Positions 1 to 6,259 of a stretch of DNA of 11,559 nt are shown here, piece after piece. The notes below the pieces were generated by a model that made no database searches, had not been told where the DNA came from, and saw nothing but the letters and a program-made list of their open reading frames with translations. Location of the stretch: positions 1 through 11,559 of the forward strand of contig CALCRE010000125.1 in assembly GCA_937894465.1 (NCBI GenBank), read 5' to 3'. Made by a program: the position numbers and the translations under genes. Each line of letters begins with the position of its first letter. The first letter of the stretch is position 1. This DNA comes from an uncultured Clostridia bacterium (lineage in GTDB: Bacteria > Bacillota > Clostridia > JAAYHZ01).

Positions 1-71
1 ATTACATACTGACGGAAATAATGTCGATTTATTTAATTTGATTCTTCACAACTGTATTGTAAAAGGTTTCA

Positions 72-100
72 TTGACATTTATAACTGTAAAATATAAAAT
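72..100 (+). promoter_or_regulatory. Probable sigma-A-type promoter for the DUF1538 / P-II-like operon
   Basis: A perfect TTGACA (-35) at 72-77 is followed after exactly 17 bases by TAAAAT (-10) at 95-100, five of six matches to TATAAT. Transcription would start near 107, leaving a leader of about 60 bases before the TTG start at 166. The surrounding bases 1-165 are AT-rich and show no gene on either strand. The call rests on hexamer match and spacing only. Confidence 0.7.
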
Positions 101-165
101 AAAAAAGCATAGATCCTATCGAAAAAATCCGCATAGCGATACATGGAAGAAAGGAAGATGCCGTA

Positions 166-1659
166 TTGAGTGTAATAAAAACTAAATTAAAAGAAGTCCT
201 ATCGTCTGTCTTACCTATAACTTTGATTGTGATCATACTTCATTTCACGCTTACCCCCATTGATTCTACAATGATGATAAGGTTTCTAATCGGTGCAGTA
301 ATGATTATCATCGGATTGACCATCTTCTTGTTCGGAGTAGATATAGGCATTACCCCCATTGGTAATGAAATGGGTTCTTCCATCGTAAAGTCAAATAAAA
401 TATCTATTGTGATTATCGCGGGATTTATATTGGGTTTTGTTATAAACATCGCTGAACCCGATTTGCACATACTTGCCGGCCAAGTGGATGAAGTCACTTC
501 GGGGATGATTGCAAAAATGCTTCTTGTCGTTGTAGTATCCGTCGGTATCGGTGTTCTGGTCAGTTTTGGCCTTAACCGAATCGTTTTCAACATTCCGTTA
601 CATAAATCTTTTACCGTTATATACATAATCATATTCATCCTTGCGATCTTTTCCACTCCGGAATTCATTGCCATCGCTTTTGATGCTTCAGGTGCCACCA
701 CCGGTGCTTTGACAGTACCGTTTTTATTGGCTATCGCCACCGGTGTAGCGAAATTGAACAAGAAAAGCAAGGCTTCAGAGGAGGATAGCTTCGGATTGGT
801 AGGATTAGCTTCGTCCGGTGCGATTTTAGTAGTTTTGGTATTAAGTATTGTTTCAAACCCTGGTCCTTTAACAGGTACACTTGAAAATTCAGGCTCCATC
901 ACAACCGGTATTCTTGATCCATTTTTTGAACAATTTCCGAGTATTTCTTTTGAAATCCTTATTGCATTGTCTCCCATCCTAATCATATTTCTCATATTTC
1001 AAGTGATTTCGTTTAAACTATCAAAAAAGGCCGTGAGAAAGATATTGTTTGGGATATCATTTGCTTTTGTGGGTCTGGTAATATTTTTAGTGGGCGTAAA
1101 TGCAGGTTTTATGAGGGTAGGAACTGTTGTCGGCAGTCAACTGGCCGTGATGGACAACAAGATTTGGGTGATCTTAGTTGCGTTTGTATTAGGTATGGTT
1201 ACAATTCTTGCAGAACCGGCTGTTTATGTGTTAACACACCAAGTGGAGGATGTAACATCCGGTTATGTGAAAAGAAAAGTGGTTATGTTTTCATTGGCAA
1301 TTGGTGTAGCTTTAGCTGTAGCATTGTCCATTGTAAGGATATTGGTTCCCGGAATGCAATTATGGCATTTTCTATTGCCCGGATATGTTATTGCAATTAT
1401 CATGTCGTATTTTGTTCCTACATTATTTGTAGGTATTGCTTTTGACTCCGGTGGAGTGGCTTCGGGTCCTATGACTGCAACCTTTATTTTGGCATTTGCA
1501 CAAGGTGTTGCGAATGCTACTGAATCTGCTAATCTAATGACGGATGGATTCGGCGTTATCGCTATGGTTGCAATGACTCCTTTGATCGCATTGCAGATCT
1601 TGGGATTATTATTTAAAGCTAGATCAAAAAAGGGAGGAATTCAAGACGATGAATCATAG
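166..1659 (+). CDS. DUF1538 family integral membrane protein, two fused repeats (putative cation transporter)
   Basis: A 497-residue, very hydrophobic protein of the DUF1538 family, placed in the cytoplasmic membrane. It consists of two homologous halves, about residues 40-230 and 292-487. Each carries a G-rich helix pair, an A-E-P motif (E97, E350), Q-V-x-x-V-T-S-G (106-113, 359-366), an F-D-x-x-G-x-x-[ST]-G motif (172-180, 426-434) and a closing D-[SG]-F-G helix. The two halves align throughout with an offset near 254 residues. As I recall, a pair of separate DUF1538 proteins (UmpAB of Halomonas) was reported as a two-component Na+(Li+,K+)/H+ antiporter; this gene would be a fused equivalent, but ion transport here is inference. 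The start is TTG at 166, preceded by AAAGGAAG at 150-157; no in-frame ATG gives a better ribosome site, and the hydrophobic fold begins just after it. It overlaps the following P-II-like gene by 11 bases, so the two are co-transcribed and probably translationally coupled. Confidence 0.88.
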   Translation: MSVIKTKLKEVLSSVLPITLIVIILHFTLTPIDSTMMIRFLIGAVMIIIGLTIFLFGVDIGITPIGNEMGSSIVKSNKISIVIIAGFILGFVINIAEPDLHILAGQVDEVTSGMIAKMLLVVVVSVGIGVLVSFGLNRIVFNIPLHKSFTVIYIIIFILAIFSTPEFIAIAFDASGATTGALTVPFLLAIATGVAKLNKKSKASEEDSFGLVGLASSGAILVVLVLSIVSNPGPLTGTLENSGSITTGILDPFFEQFPSISFEILIALSPILIIFLIFQVISFKLSKKAVRKILFGISFAFVGLVIFLVGVNAGFMRVGTVVGSQLAVMDNKIWVILVAFVLGMVTILAEPAVYVLTHQVEDVTSGYVKRKVVMFSLAIGVALAVALSIVRILVPGMQLWHFLLPGYVIAIIMSYFVPTLFVGIAFDSGGVASGPMTATFILAFAQGVANATESANLMTDGFGVIAMVAMTPLIALQILGLLFKARSKKGGIQDDES

Positions 1660-2317
1660 CGTCGAAGGTTTTGAAATTGAGTTAATCTGCGTGATTGTCA
1701 ACTTTGGTTTGGGTAGCAAAGTCATAAAAACAGCAAAACAATTCGGAGCAACCGGAGCAACCATCACGTTAGGCAAAGGAACAGTAAACAGTCGCCTATT
1801 AGACTTTATAGGCATTTCCGACATGCGGAAAGAAATTATATATTTGGTAGCCGAAAAGAAGGTTGCTGATCGTGTTTTAGAAGAGCTGAATGAAGAATAT
1901 GAATTTCACAAGCCAAGTCATGGAATCGCCTTTACCACATCCATTGGAAGTGTTGTAGGAATGAAGAGTCTAAATAGCGAATATTTAATTGATGTTAAAG
2001 GAGATGAGGAAACGATGTATCATATAATAACCACCATAGTAGATAGGGGAAAAGCTGAAAATGTGATTAGTGCCGCCTCCCGTGCAGGTTCAAAAGGCGC
2101 GACGATTATAAATGCGAGAGGATCCGGAATTCATGAAACAGCGAAGCTATTTGCTATGGAGATAGAGCCGGAGAAAGAAATTGTAGTCATTTTGACTGAA
2201 CGACATATGACCGAAGGTATTGTCGCCTCCATAAGAGAAGAGCTTAAAATAGATGAACCGGGAAAAGGAATTATCTTCATCCAAAATGTTAACAAAACAT
2301 ATGGACTACGAAAGTAA
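1649..2317 (+). CDS. Tandem P-II/GlnB-like regulatory protein, partner of the DUF1538 protein
   Basis: A 222-residue soluble protein built of two P-II-like ferredoxin-fold domains, about residues 8-104 and 123-220. Each shows the beta-alpha-beta pattern of GlnB: a first strand ending before a G-containing helix, a G-A-T-I strand (G36-A-T-I-T; G150-A-T-I-I), a shortened T-loop stretch, a second beta-alpha-beta unit, and a B-loop-like G-[IK]-[AG]-I-x-F turn near 92 and 206. The uridylylated tyrosine of classical GlnB is not present and the T-loop is short, so it is not an ordinary nitrogen-signalling GlnB or GlnK. Genes of this kind sit beside DUF1538 genes, and the usual inference is that the P-II-like protein binds a small ligand and gates the membrane partner. 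The ATG at 1649 follows GGGAGG at 1632-1637 and lies inside the end of the upstream gene, indicating coupled translation. Most P-II proteins are about 110 residues, so this is a double-length fused form. Confidence 0.87.
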   Translation: MNHSVEGFEIELICVIVNFGLGSKVIKTAKQFGATGATITLGKGTVNSRLLDFIGISDMRKEIIYLVAEKKVADRVLEELNEEYEFHKPSHGIAFTTSIGSVVGMKSLNSEYLIDVKGDEETMYHIITTIVDRGKAENVISAASRAGSKGATIINARGSGIHETAKLFAMEIEPEKEIVVILTERHMTEGIVASIREELKIDEPGKGIIFIQNVNKTYGLRK

Positions 2318-2350
2318 GTAATAATTTTTGAAAAATCATAAAAACTTTAA

Positions 2351-2386
2351 AATACCCGAATCGGTTTCGATATCGATTCGGGTATT
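2351..2386. terminator. Bidirectional intrinsic terminator between convergent operons
   Basis: A perfect 13-bp inverted repeat (AATACCCGAATCG at 2351-2363 with its complement at 2374-2386) encloses a 10-base loop. On the plus strand the stem is followed by a T-rich run broken by G and A (TTGTTGTAATG), 34 bases after the P-II-like stop. On the minus strand it is followed by TTTTAAAGTTTTT, a better U-tract, and lies about 100 bases beyond the ABC-transporter stop. Its position between convergent genes fits a shared terminator. Confidence 0.85.
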
Positions 2387-2488
2387 GTTGTAATGTATTT
2401 TATCCTAGCATCTTCAAATATCCATCAAGCATTTCATTCATTCTGGCTATATCTTCAAAACATCTTTGGGTTTTAGGAACAATACAGT

Positions 2489-4234
2489 TTATTTGACATA
2501 GGGCTTGCTTTGAGCTATAACCATCTTTTTGTACAAACCGTTTTGTTTTATCAACTCTTTATGGGAGCCATATTCGGTAATACTTCCGTTGTCGAACACG
2601 GCGATATTGTCTGCGACCCCGACAGCAGCAAGGCGATGGGAGATGAAGATGACTGTTTTGTTTTTAGATAAACGAAAAAAATCCCCATATAATTCACTTT
2701 CTGCTTCCGCATCAAGACTTGCAGTGGGCTCGTCAAGTATGAGCAGTTGAGCTTTTTTGTAAATTGCACGAGCAATGGAGAGCTTTTGTCCTTCGCCTCC
2801 GGATAATTCGATGCCGTCCGGGGAAAAAGTCTTGGTCACGTGTACTTGGGTTTGATCAGCGTAAGCATCCATTTTCAAGTTACGGAGTATTTCACTGACT
2901 CTTTCTTCATCACTGCTTTCGGACATAGTTACATTCTCCAAGATACTGAATGTAAAGTTGACATTGTCCTGAAAAACCGCTGCAAGAAATAAATAGTATT
3001 TGCTGTTAGGAATGCTCCATATATCAATACCGTTTAAGGTGATTCTACCGTTTGTAGGCTTGTAGAACTTACATAGCAGCTTGATGAAGGTGGATTTTCC
3101 CGCACCGTTTAGGCCGACAATTACAAGTTTTTCTCCTCTTTTGATTGTTATATTGATATCTTTTAAGGCGGGCAAAGGAGAATTCGGGTAGTTGAATGTC
3201 ACATCCTCGAAGACAATTTCATCTATGCTTGGAATATCGGCTTCGGTCATTTTTCCCGTCACACCGTCATTTTCATTTCTGTGCATGGAAACAAGCTTGT
3301 TGTAATCAGACACCGTCATCATTTGTTTCTTTAAAAACCCGATTTGTTCACTGAAAACAGATAATGAAGATGTCAGCGTAGTTACGGCTGTAAAAATCAT
3401 GGTGAAGTCCGCAATGGAAATATGTCCTTCCATGTAATCGGCTGATAATAGAAACAGAACAATAAATGATTGTAATGCTATGGCAAGGGCTGAAATGGTG
3501 TCAAACAAGGCAGTATTTTTAAAATCTATGTATTGCAGGTTGACCATTTGATTGCGATAAACCTTGATCTTATTCATAAACCAACTTTGGAGATTGCCAA
3601 CCCGAATTTCTTTTGCTCCTCCCGGATTAAAGTAAGCAATTCCATGCAAATAGTTTCCCACACGTTCATTTTGAGCAGATAAAAGACGTGCTTTTGCTTG
3701 GTATCGAAAGCTGAGAAATGCAAAAAGGGATTTGAGTCCCACCACGATCAAAACAGTGATTAGAAATAGAAAATCAAGCCTTGCGATCATATAGGATAAT
3801 CCGACGACAGTGATGGCGTTTGATATCATGCGCTGCAGGAAAGCCAATGTTTCTGTGAGGTTGGAGGCCTTTTTTGCAAGGTTGACAACTTCGGCTGTCT
3901 TTGTGCTCTCTATTTCGGAAAGCTCCATAGACATGGTGATTTTTCCGATTTCAAATCGAAGCTTTTTTGTAAATCTATCAGCTGCGAGTTTGGATTTGCT
4001 TTCAAAATTTGTGTTTATAAAGTTCAATATCAATAAAAGAACACCATAGAGCATAACAATACGTAAGACATTTGAAAACGATTTTTCATCTGTCAAAGCT
4101 TCAATAATGAGTTTTGGCGCATAAACCGTTAAAATGGGAATCATGGAACTGATGATGATTTGAGCAAGCATCCATATCATAAACGACGGTTCGGTTTTAG
4201 ATATCATTCGAATTGTAGAATTGTATTTTTTCAT
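2489..4234 (-). CDS. ABC exporter half-transporter (fused permease and ATPase), second gene of pair
   Basis: A 581-residue half-transporter of the type-IV (ABCB-like) exporter layout. Residues 1-310 form a six-helix membrane part with clear segments near 20-44, 57-73, 137-174 and 247-295. Residues about 340-575 form the nucleotide-binding part: A-loop Y349, Walker A G-L-N-G-A-G-K-S-T (374-382), Q-loop Q422, signature L-S-G-G-E (477-481), Walker B L-L-I-L-D-E (497-502) with the catalytic glutamate E502, and H-loop H533. All ATPase residues are intact. It starts inside the stop of the preceding gene (ATGA, 4-base overlap) with only a weak AAAGA ribosome site, so translation is probably coupled. 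The two proteins should form a heterodimeric exporter in the cytoplasmic membrane. The K-E-I-R motif in a cytoplasmic loop (208-211) is common in Bacillota peptide or bacteriocin exporters. The substrate is unknown, and no peptide precursor, peptidase domain or modification enzyme is visible nearby. Confidence 0.9.
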   Translation of the reverse strand: MKKYNSTIRMISKTEPSFMIWMLAQIIISSMIPILTVYAPKLIIEALTDEKSFSNVLRIVMLYGVLLLILNFINTNFESKSKLAADRFTKKLRFEIGKITMSMELSEIESTKTAEVVNLAKKASNLTETLAFLQRMISNAITVVGLSYMIARLDFLFLITVLIVVGLKSLFAFLSFRYQAKARLLSAQNERVGNYLHGIAYFNPGGAKEIRVGNLQSWFMNKIKVYRNQMVNLQYIDFKNTALFDTISALAIALQSFIVLFLLSADYMEGHISIADFTMIFTAVTTLTSSLSVFSEQIGFLKKQMMTVSDYNKLVSMHRNENDGVTGKMTEADIPSIDEIVFEDVTFNYPNSPLPALKDINITIKRGEKLVIVGLNGAGKSTFIKLLCKFYKPTNGRITLNGIDIWSIPNSKYYLFLAAVFQDNVNFTFSILENVTMSESSDEERVSEILRNLKMDAYADQTQVHVTKTFSPDGIELSGGEGQKLSIARAIYKKAQLLILDEPTASLDAEAESELYGDFFRLSKNKTVIFISHRLAAVGVADNIAVFDNGSITEYGSHKELIKQNGLYKKMVIAQSKPYVK

Positions 4235-6015
4235 TCTTTATTTACCGCTCTTTCATAATACTTTGCTTGAGATGCAAATAAACTTGCATAGATTCCGTTT
4301 TGCTCCATGAGCTCATCATGGCTCCCACATTCGGCGATACCCTTGTTTGCCATTACAAAAATGCGATCGCAAAATCTTGTGGAAGACAATCTGTGAGATA
4401 TAAACAAAGTTGTTTTATCGTTTGCAATCTCGGATAACTTCGAGAACAGCTTATATTCTGCCAGCGGATCCAGTGTGGAAGTGGGTTCGTCTAAAATCAT
4501 CACACACGGGGCTTTATACATAGCTCGAGCCAAAGCTAATCTTTGTCCTTCTCCGCCGGAAACTTCGATTCCACAGTCATTCAATGTTTTATAAAGAAAT
4601 GTATGGACACCATTTTCCAAACCGGATATTTTCCCGGACAATCCGCTTTTCTCTATGACTTTTTCAACGTGATCTTCGTGAACCTCACTGTCAAAAACAA
4701 TGTTTTCTTTGATGGAATACGCAAACAGACAAAAGTCTTGTAATACTATACCGAGTTTTCTTATATACTCACCGTGGGGTATGGTTCTAATATCAACACC
4801 ATTTACCAAAATCCGGCCTGATGTTGGGTCATAAAGACGGCATAATAATTTGATGAGGGTTGTTTTGCCGGAACCATTGAGCCCTACAATACCGATCTTT
4901 TCTCCGCTTTTTATCTTAAAGCAGACATCTTCAAGAATGTTTTTATTGCTACCCGGATAAGAAAAGGTAACATGGGAAAATTCGATTTCCACCGTGTCCC
5001 AATGGATCATTGGAGGATTGCTGTATTCCCCGGATGATATATTGCTGTATTCTTTCACTTTATCACGATATGCACGAAATAAATCGGTATACGATAATGT
5101 TTTATCAATCTTACCGATTAAGTCAAAGAAACCAAAAAGACCGGATGCAAGGAGTGTTGTAGCTCCGAGCAGTACAGTGTATTCAGCGATTCCAATCCTG
5201 CCTTTGCTTACTTGATACGAAAAATATGCATAAATAAGTACTGTCTGAAGCACGGTAATCACTGTGACGAGAAGATTTACCGAGAGGTTTTGATGTGACA
5301 AAATACCAAGTTCACTCATTTGCTTTTTCATCAGGGAAGCATATTTTCCAGAGATAAACCGGTCGACTAAGTTTATTCGAATCTCCTTTGCATATTTATA
5401 GTCGGACATGGTGTAAAAAAGATAATCCAGTTTTCGGTTAGCGTTGATCTGAGCATTTTGAAAATTGTAGTCGAATTTTTGCTTTTGAAAATTAAGAAAG
5501 ATAGATATGGATGAGGTTAATCCGATGAATAATAGAAACCAAGGCTTCAGTGTAATGAACAGATAGAAAATTCCTCCGAATTGCAAGATATATAACAACA
5601 GATTGAATGTACTGTCAATAAACCAGACAGGATGTGCTCGTATGGATTTATTTTTCAAGTCCAAAATGCTTCCGTCTTCTACATAATGATAATTTATAAA
5701 AATACAATCAGACATATAATCGAGTTGGGTGATATCGGAGGCCTTTCTCGTGACGATATTGTTGAAATAGGTGATCCCTGTTTTTAAGATGGATATACAT
5801 AGGTTAATACCGAGGTAAAGAAGAATGATCTTTGTAACTTGGGCTCTGTTAGATCCTTGAATGAGTGCATCCACGACGGCACCGATACCTATAATATTGA
5901 TCAGGGGTAAAAATGCGGAAAAAATATATTTAGCCGAAGTGGTAAAAAACAAAGGCTTACACTTATTCCATGCGTATGTAAATAAATATTTTGCGTTGTT
6001 AACTTTGCTTTTCAT
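4231..6015 (-). CDS. ABC exporter half-transporter (fused permease and ATPase), first gene of pair
   Basis: A 594-residue half-transporter, clearly homologous in layout to the downstream gene but divergent in the membrane part. Membrane helices lie near 28-52, 60-82, 138-175, 245-268 and 277-300. The ATPase part from about 342 shows A-loop Y353, Walker A G-L-N-G-S-G-K-T-T (378-386), Q-loop Q426, signature V-S-G-G-E (485-489), Walker B V-M-I-L-D-E (505-510) with E510, and H-loop H541. Both members of the pair keep the catalytic glutamate, unlike many Bacillota heterodimeric exporters in which one site is degenerate. The ATG at 6015 is preceded on the minus strand by AAGGAG (6034-6029) with a 13-base spacer, slightly long. 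The gene is divergent from pstS and shares its 244-base upstream region. No MarR, TetR, GntR or histidine-kinase gene accompanies the pair in this window, so regulation and substrate cannot be assigned. Drug, lipid or peptide export are all possible. Confidence 0.9.
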   Translation of the reverse strand: MKSKVNNAKYLFTYAWNKCKPLFFTTSAKYIFSAFLPLINIIGIGAVVDALIQGSNRAQVTKIILLYLGINLCISILKTGITYFNNIVTRKASDITQLDYMSDCIFINYHYVEDGSILDLKNKSIRAHPVWFIDSTFNLLLYILQFGGIFYLFITLKPWFLLFIGLTSSISIFLNFQKQKFDYNFQNAQINANRKLDYLFYTMSDYKYAKEIRINLVDRFISGKYASLMKKQMSELGILSHQNLSVNLLVTVITVLQTVLIYAYFSYQVSKGRIGIAEYTVLLGATTLLASGLFGFFDLIGKIDKTLSYTDLFRAYRDKVKEYSNISSGEYSNPPMIHWDTVEIEFSHVTFSYPGSNKNILEDVCFKIKSGEKIGIVGLNGSGKTTLIKLLCRLYDPTSGRILVNGVDIRTIPHGEYIRKLGIVLQDFCLFAYSIKENIVFDSEVHEDHVEKVIEKSGLSGKISGLENGVHTFLYKTLNDCGIEVSGGEGQRLALARAMYKAPCVMILDEPTSTLDPLAEYKLFSKLSEIANDKTTLFISHRLSSTRFCDRIFVMANKGIAECGSHDELMEQNGIYASLFASQAKYYERAVNKE

Positions 6016-6055
6016 GGTTCAAACGTTTCTCCTTGATCTACTTGCTCTCCTTTAT

Positions 6056-6086
6056 TGTATAATGAAGTTGTTGTACGAAAAAGCAA
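6056..6086 (-). promoter_or_regulatory. Weak candidate promoter for the ABC exporter operon
   Basis: On the minus strand TTGCTT (6086-6081) and TATACA (6061-6056) resemble -35 and -10 hexamers, but they are 19 bases apart, longer than optimal. The region leads into two purine-rich ribosome-like stretches before the ATG at 6015. No better pair was found in the divergent intergenic region, so this is only a candidate. Confidence 0.25.
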
Positions 6087-6103
6087 AGGTTGGTTGCACC
6101 TTT
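6085..6103. repeat. 19-bp interrupted palindrome upstream of the ABC exporter genes
   Basis: AAAGGT at 6085-6090 is matched by its reverse complement ACCTTT at 6098-6103 across seven bases, with an internal GGT-TGC-ACC dyad. It abuts the candidate -35 of the minus-strand promoter and could be an operator for a dimeric regulator. No cognate regulator is seen in the window, and a 6-bp arm can arise by chance. Confidence 0.3.
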
Positions 6104-6168
6104 TCTATAAAGGTTTTTACATAATCAAGCATATTCGGGGTAAAATAAAAGAAAAACGAGTCTACGAT

Positions 6169-6207
6169 TTAACAATGATTTTACCAAAGCATGTATTATT
6201 CTTTAAC
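6169..6207 (+). promoter_or_regulatory. PhoP-box-like direct repeats upstream of pstS
   Basis: TTAACA-like hexamers recur at exact 11-base steps: TTAACA (6169), TTTACC (6180), ATGTAT (6191, poor) and TTTAAC (6202). Known PhoP sites in Bacillus are TT[ACT]A[CT]A hexamers separated by about five bases, i.e. an 11-base period, overlapping or just upstream of the -35 region of pst. Spacing, position and the phoP gene in the same operon agree with autoregulated phosphate-starvation control. One of the four repeats is weak, so the extent of the box is uncertain. Confidence 0.55.
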
Positions 6208-6217
6208 TTGTAGGTTG

Positions 6218-6226
6218 TACTATAAA
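6218..6226 (+). promoter_or_regulatory. Probable -10 element of the pst operon promoter
   Basis: TACTATAAA contains two overlapping -10-like hexamers (TACTAT at 6218, TATAAA at 6221). No good TTGACA lies 17 bases upstream; the last PhoP-box-like hexamer occupies the -35 area instead, as expected for an activator-dependent promoter. Transcription would begin near 6233, shortly before the ribosome site at 6246-6253. Confidence 0.5.
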
Positions 6227-6259
6227 TCTGTCAAGAAAAATTTTATGAGGAAAATTGAT

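Noticed and set aside
117..141. TATCG...CGATA inverted repeat in the leader of the DUF1538 operon as a riboswitch or attenuator
   Set aside because: Only five base pairs with a 15-base loop and no U-tract; too weak to support a regulatory RNA.
240..995. Long open frame of 251 codons on the minus strand inside the DUF1538 gene
   Set aside because: It is antisense to a strongly supported membrane protein, has no ribosome site and no recognisable domain; the composition is that expected from the complement of a hydrophobic coding region.
6079..6111. MerR-type promoter built around the 19-bp dyad
   Set aside because: The flanking hexamers on either strand do not give a credible -35/-10 pair across the dyad.
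6191..6259. Longer PstS start at 6191 (23 extra residues) or at 6245
   Set aside because: Neither has a ribosome site; 6191 lies within the PhoP-box-like repeats and upstream of the -10 element, and the extra residues would precede a complete lipoprotein signal peptide.
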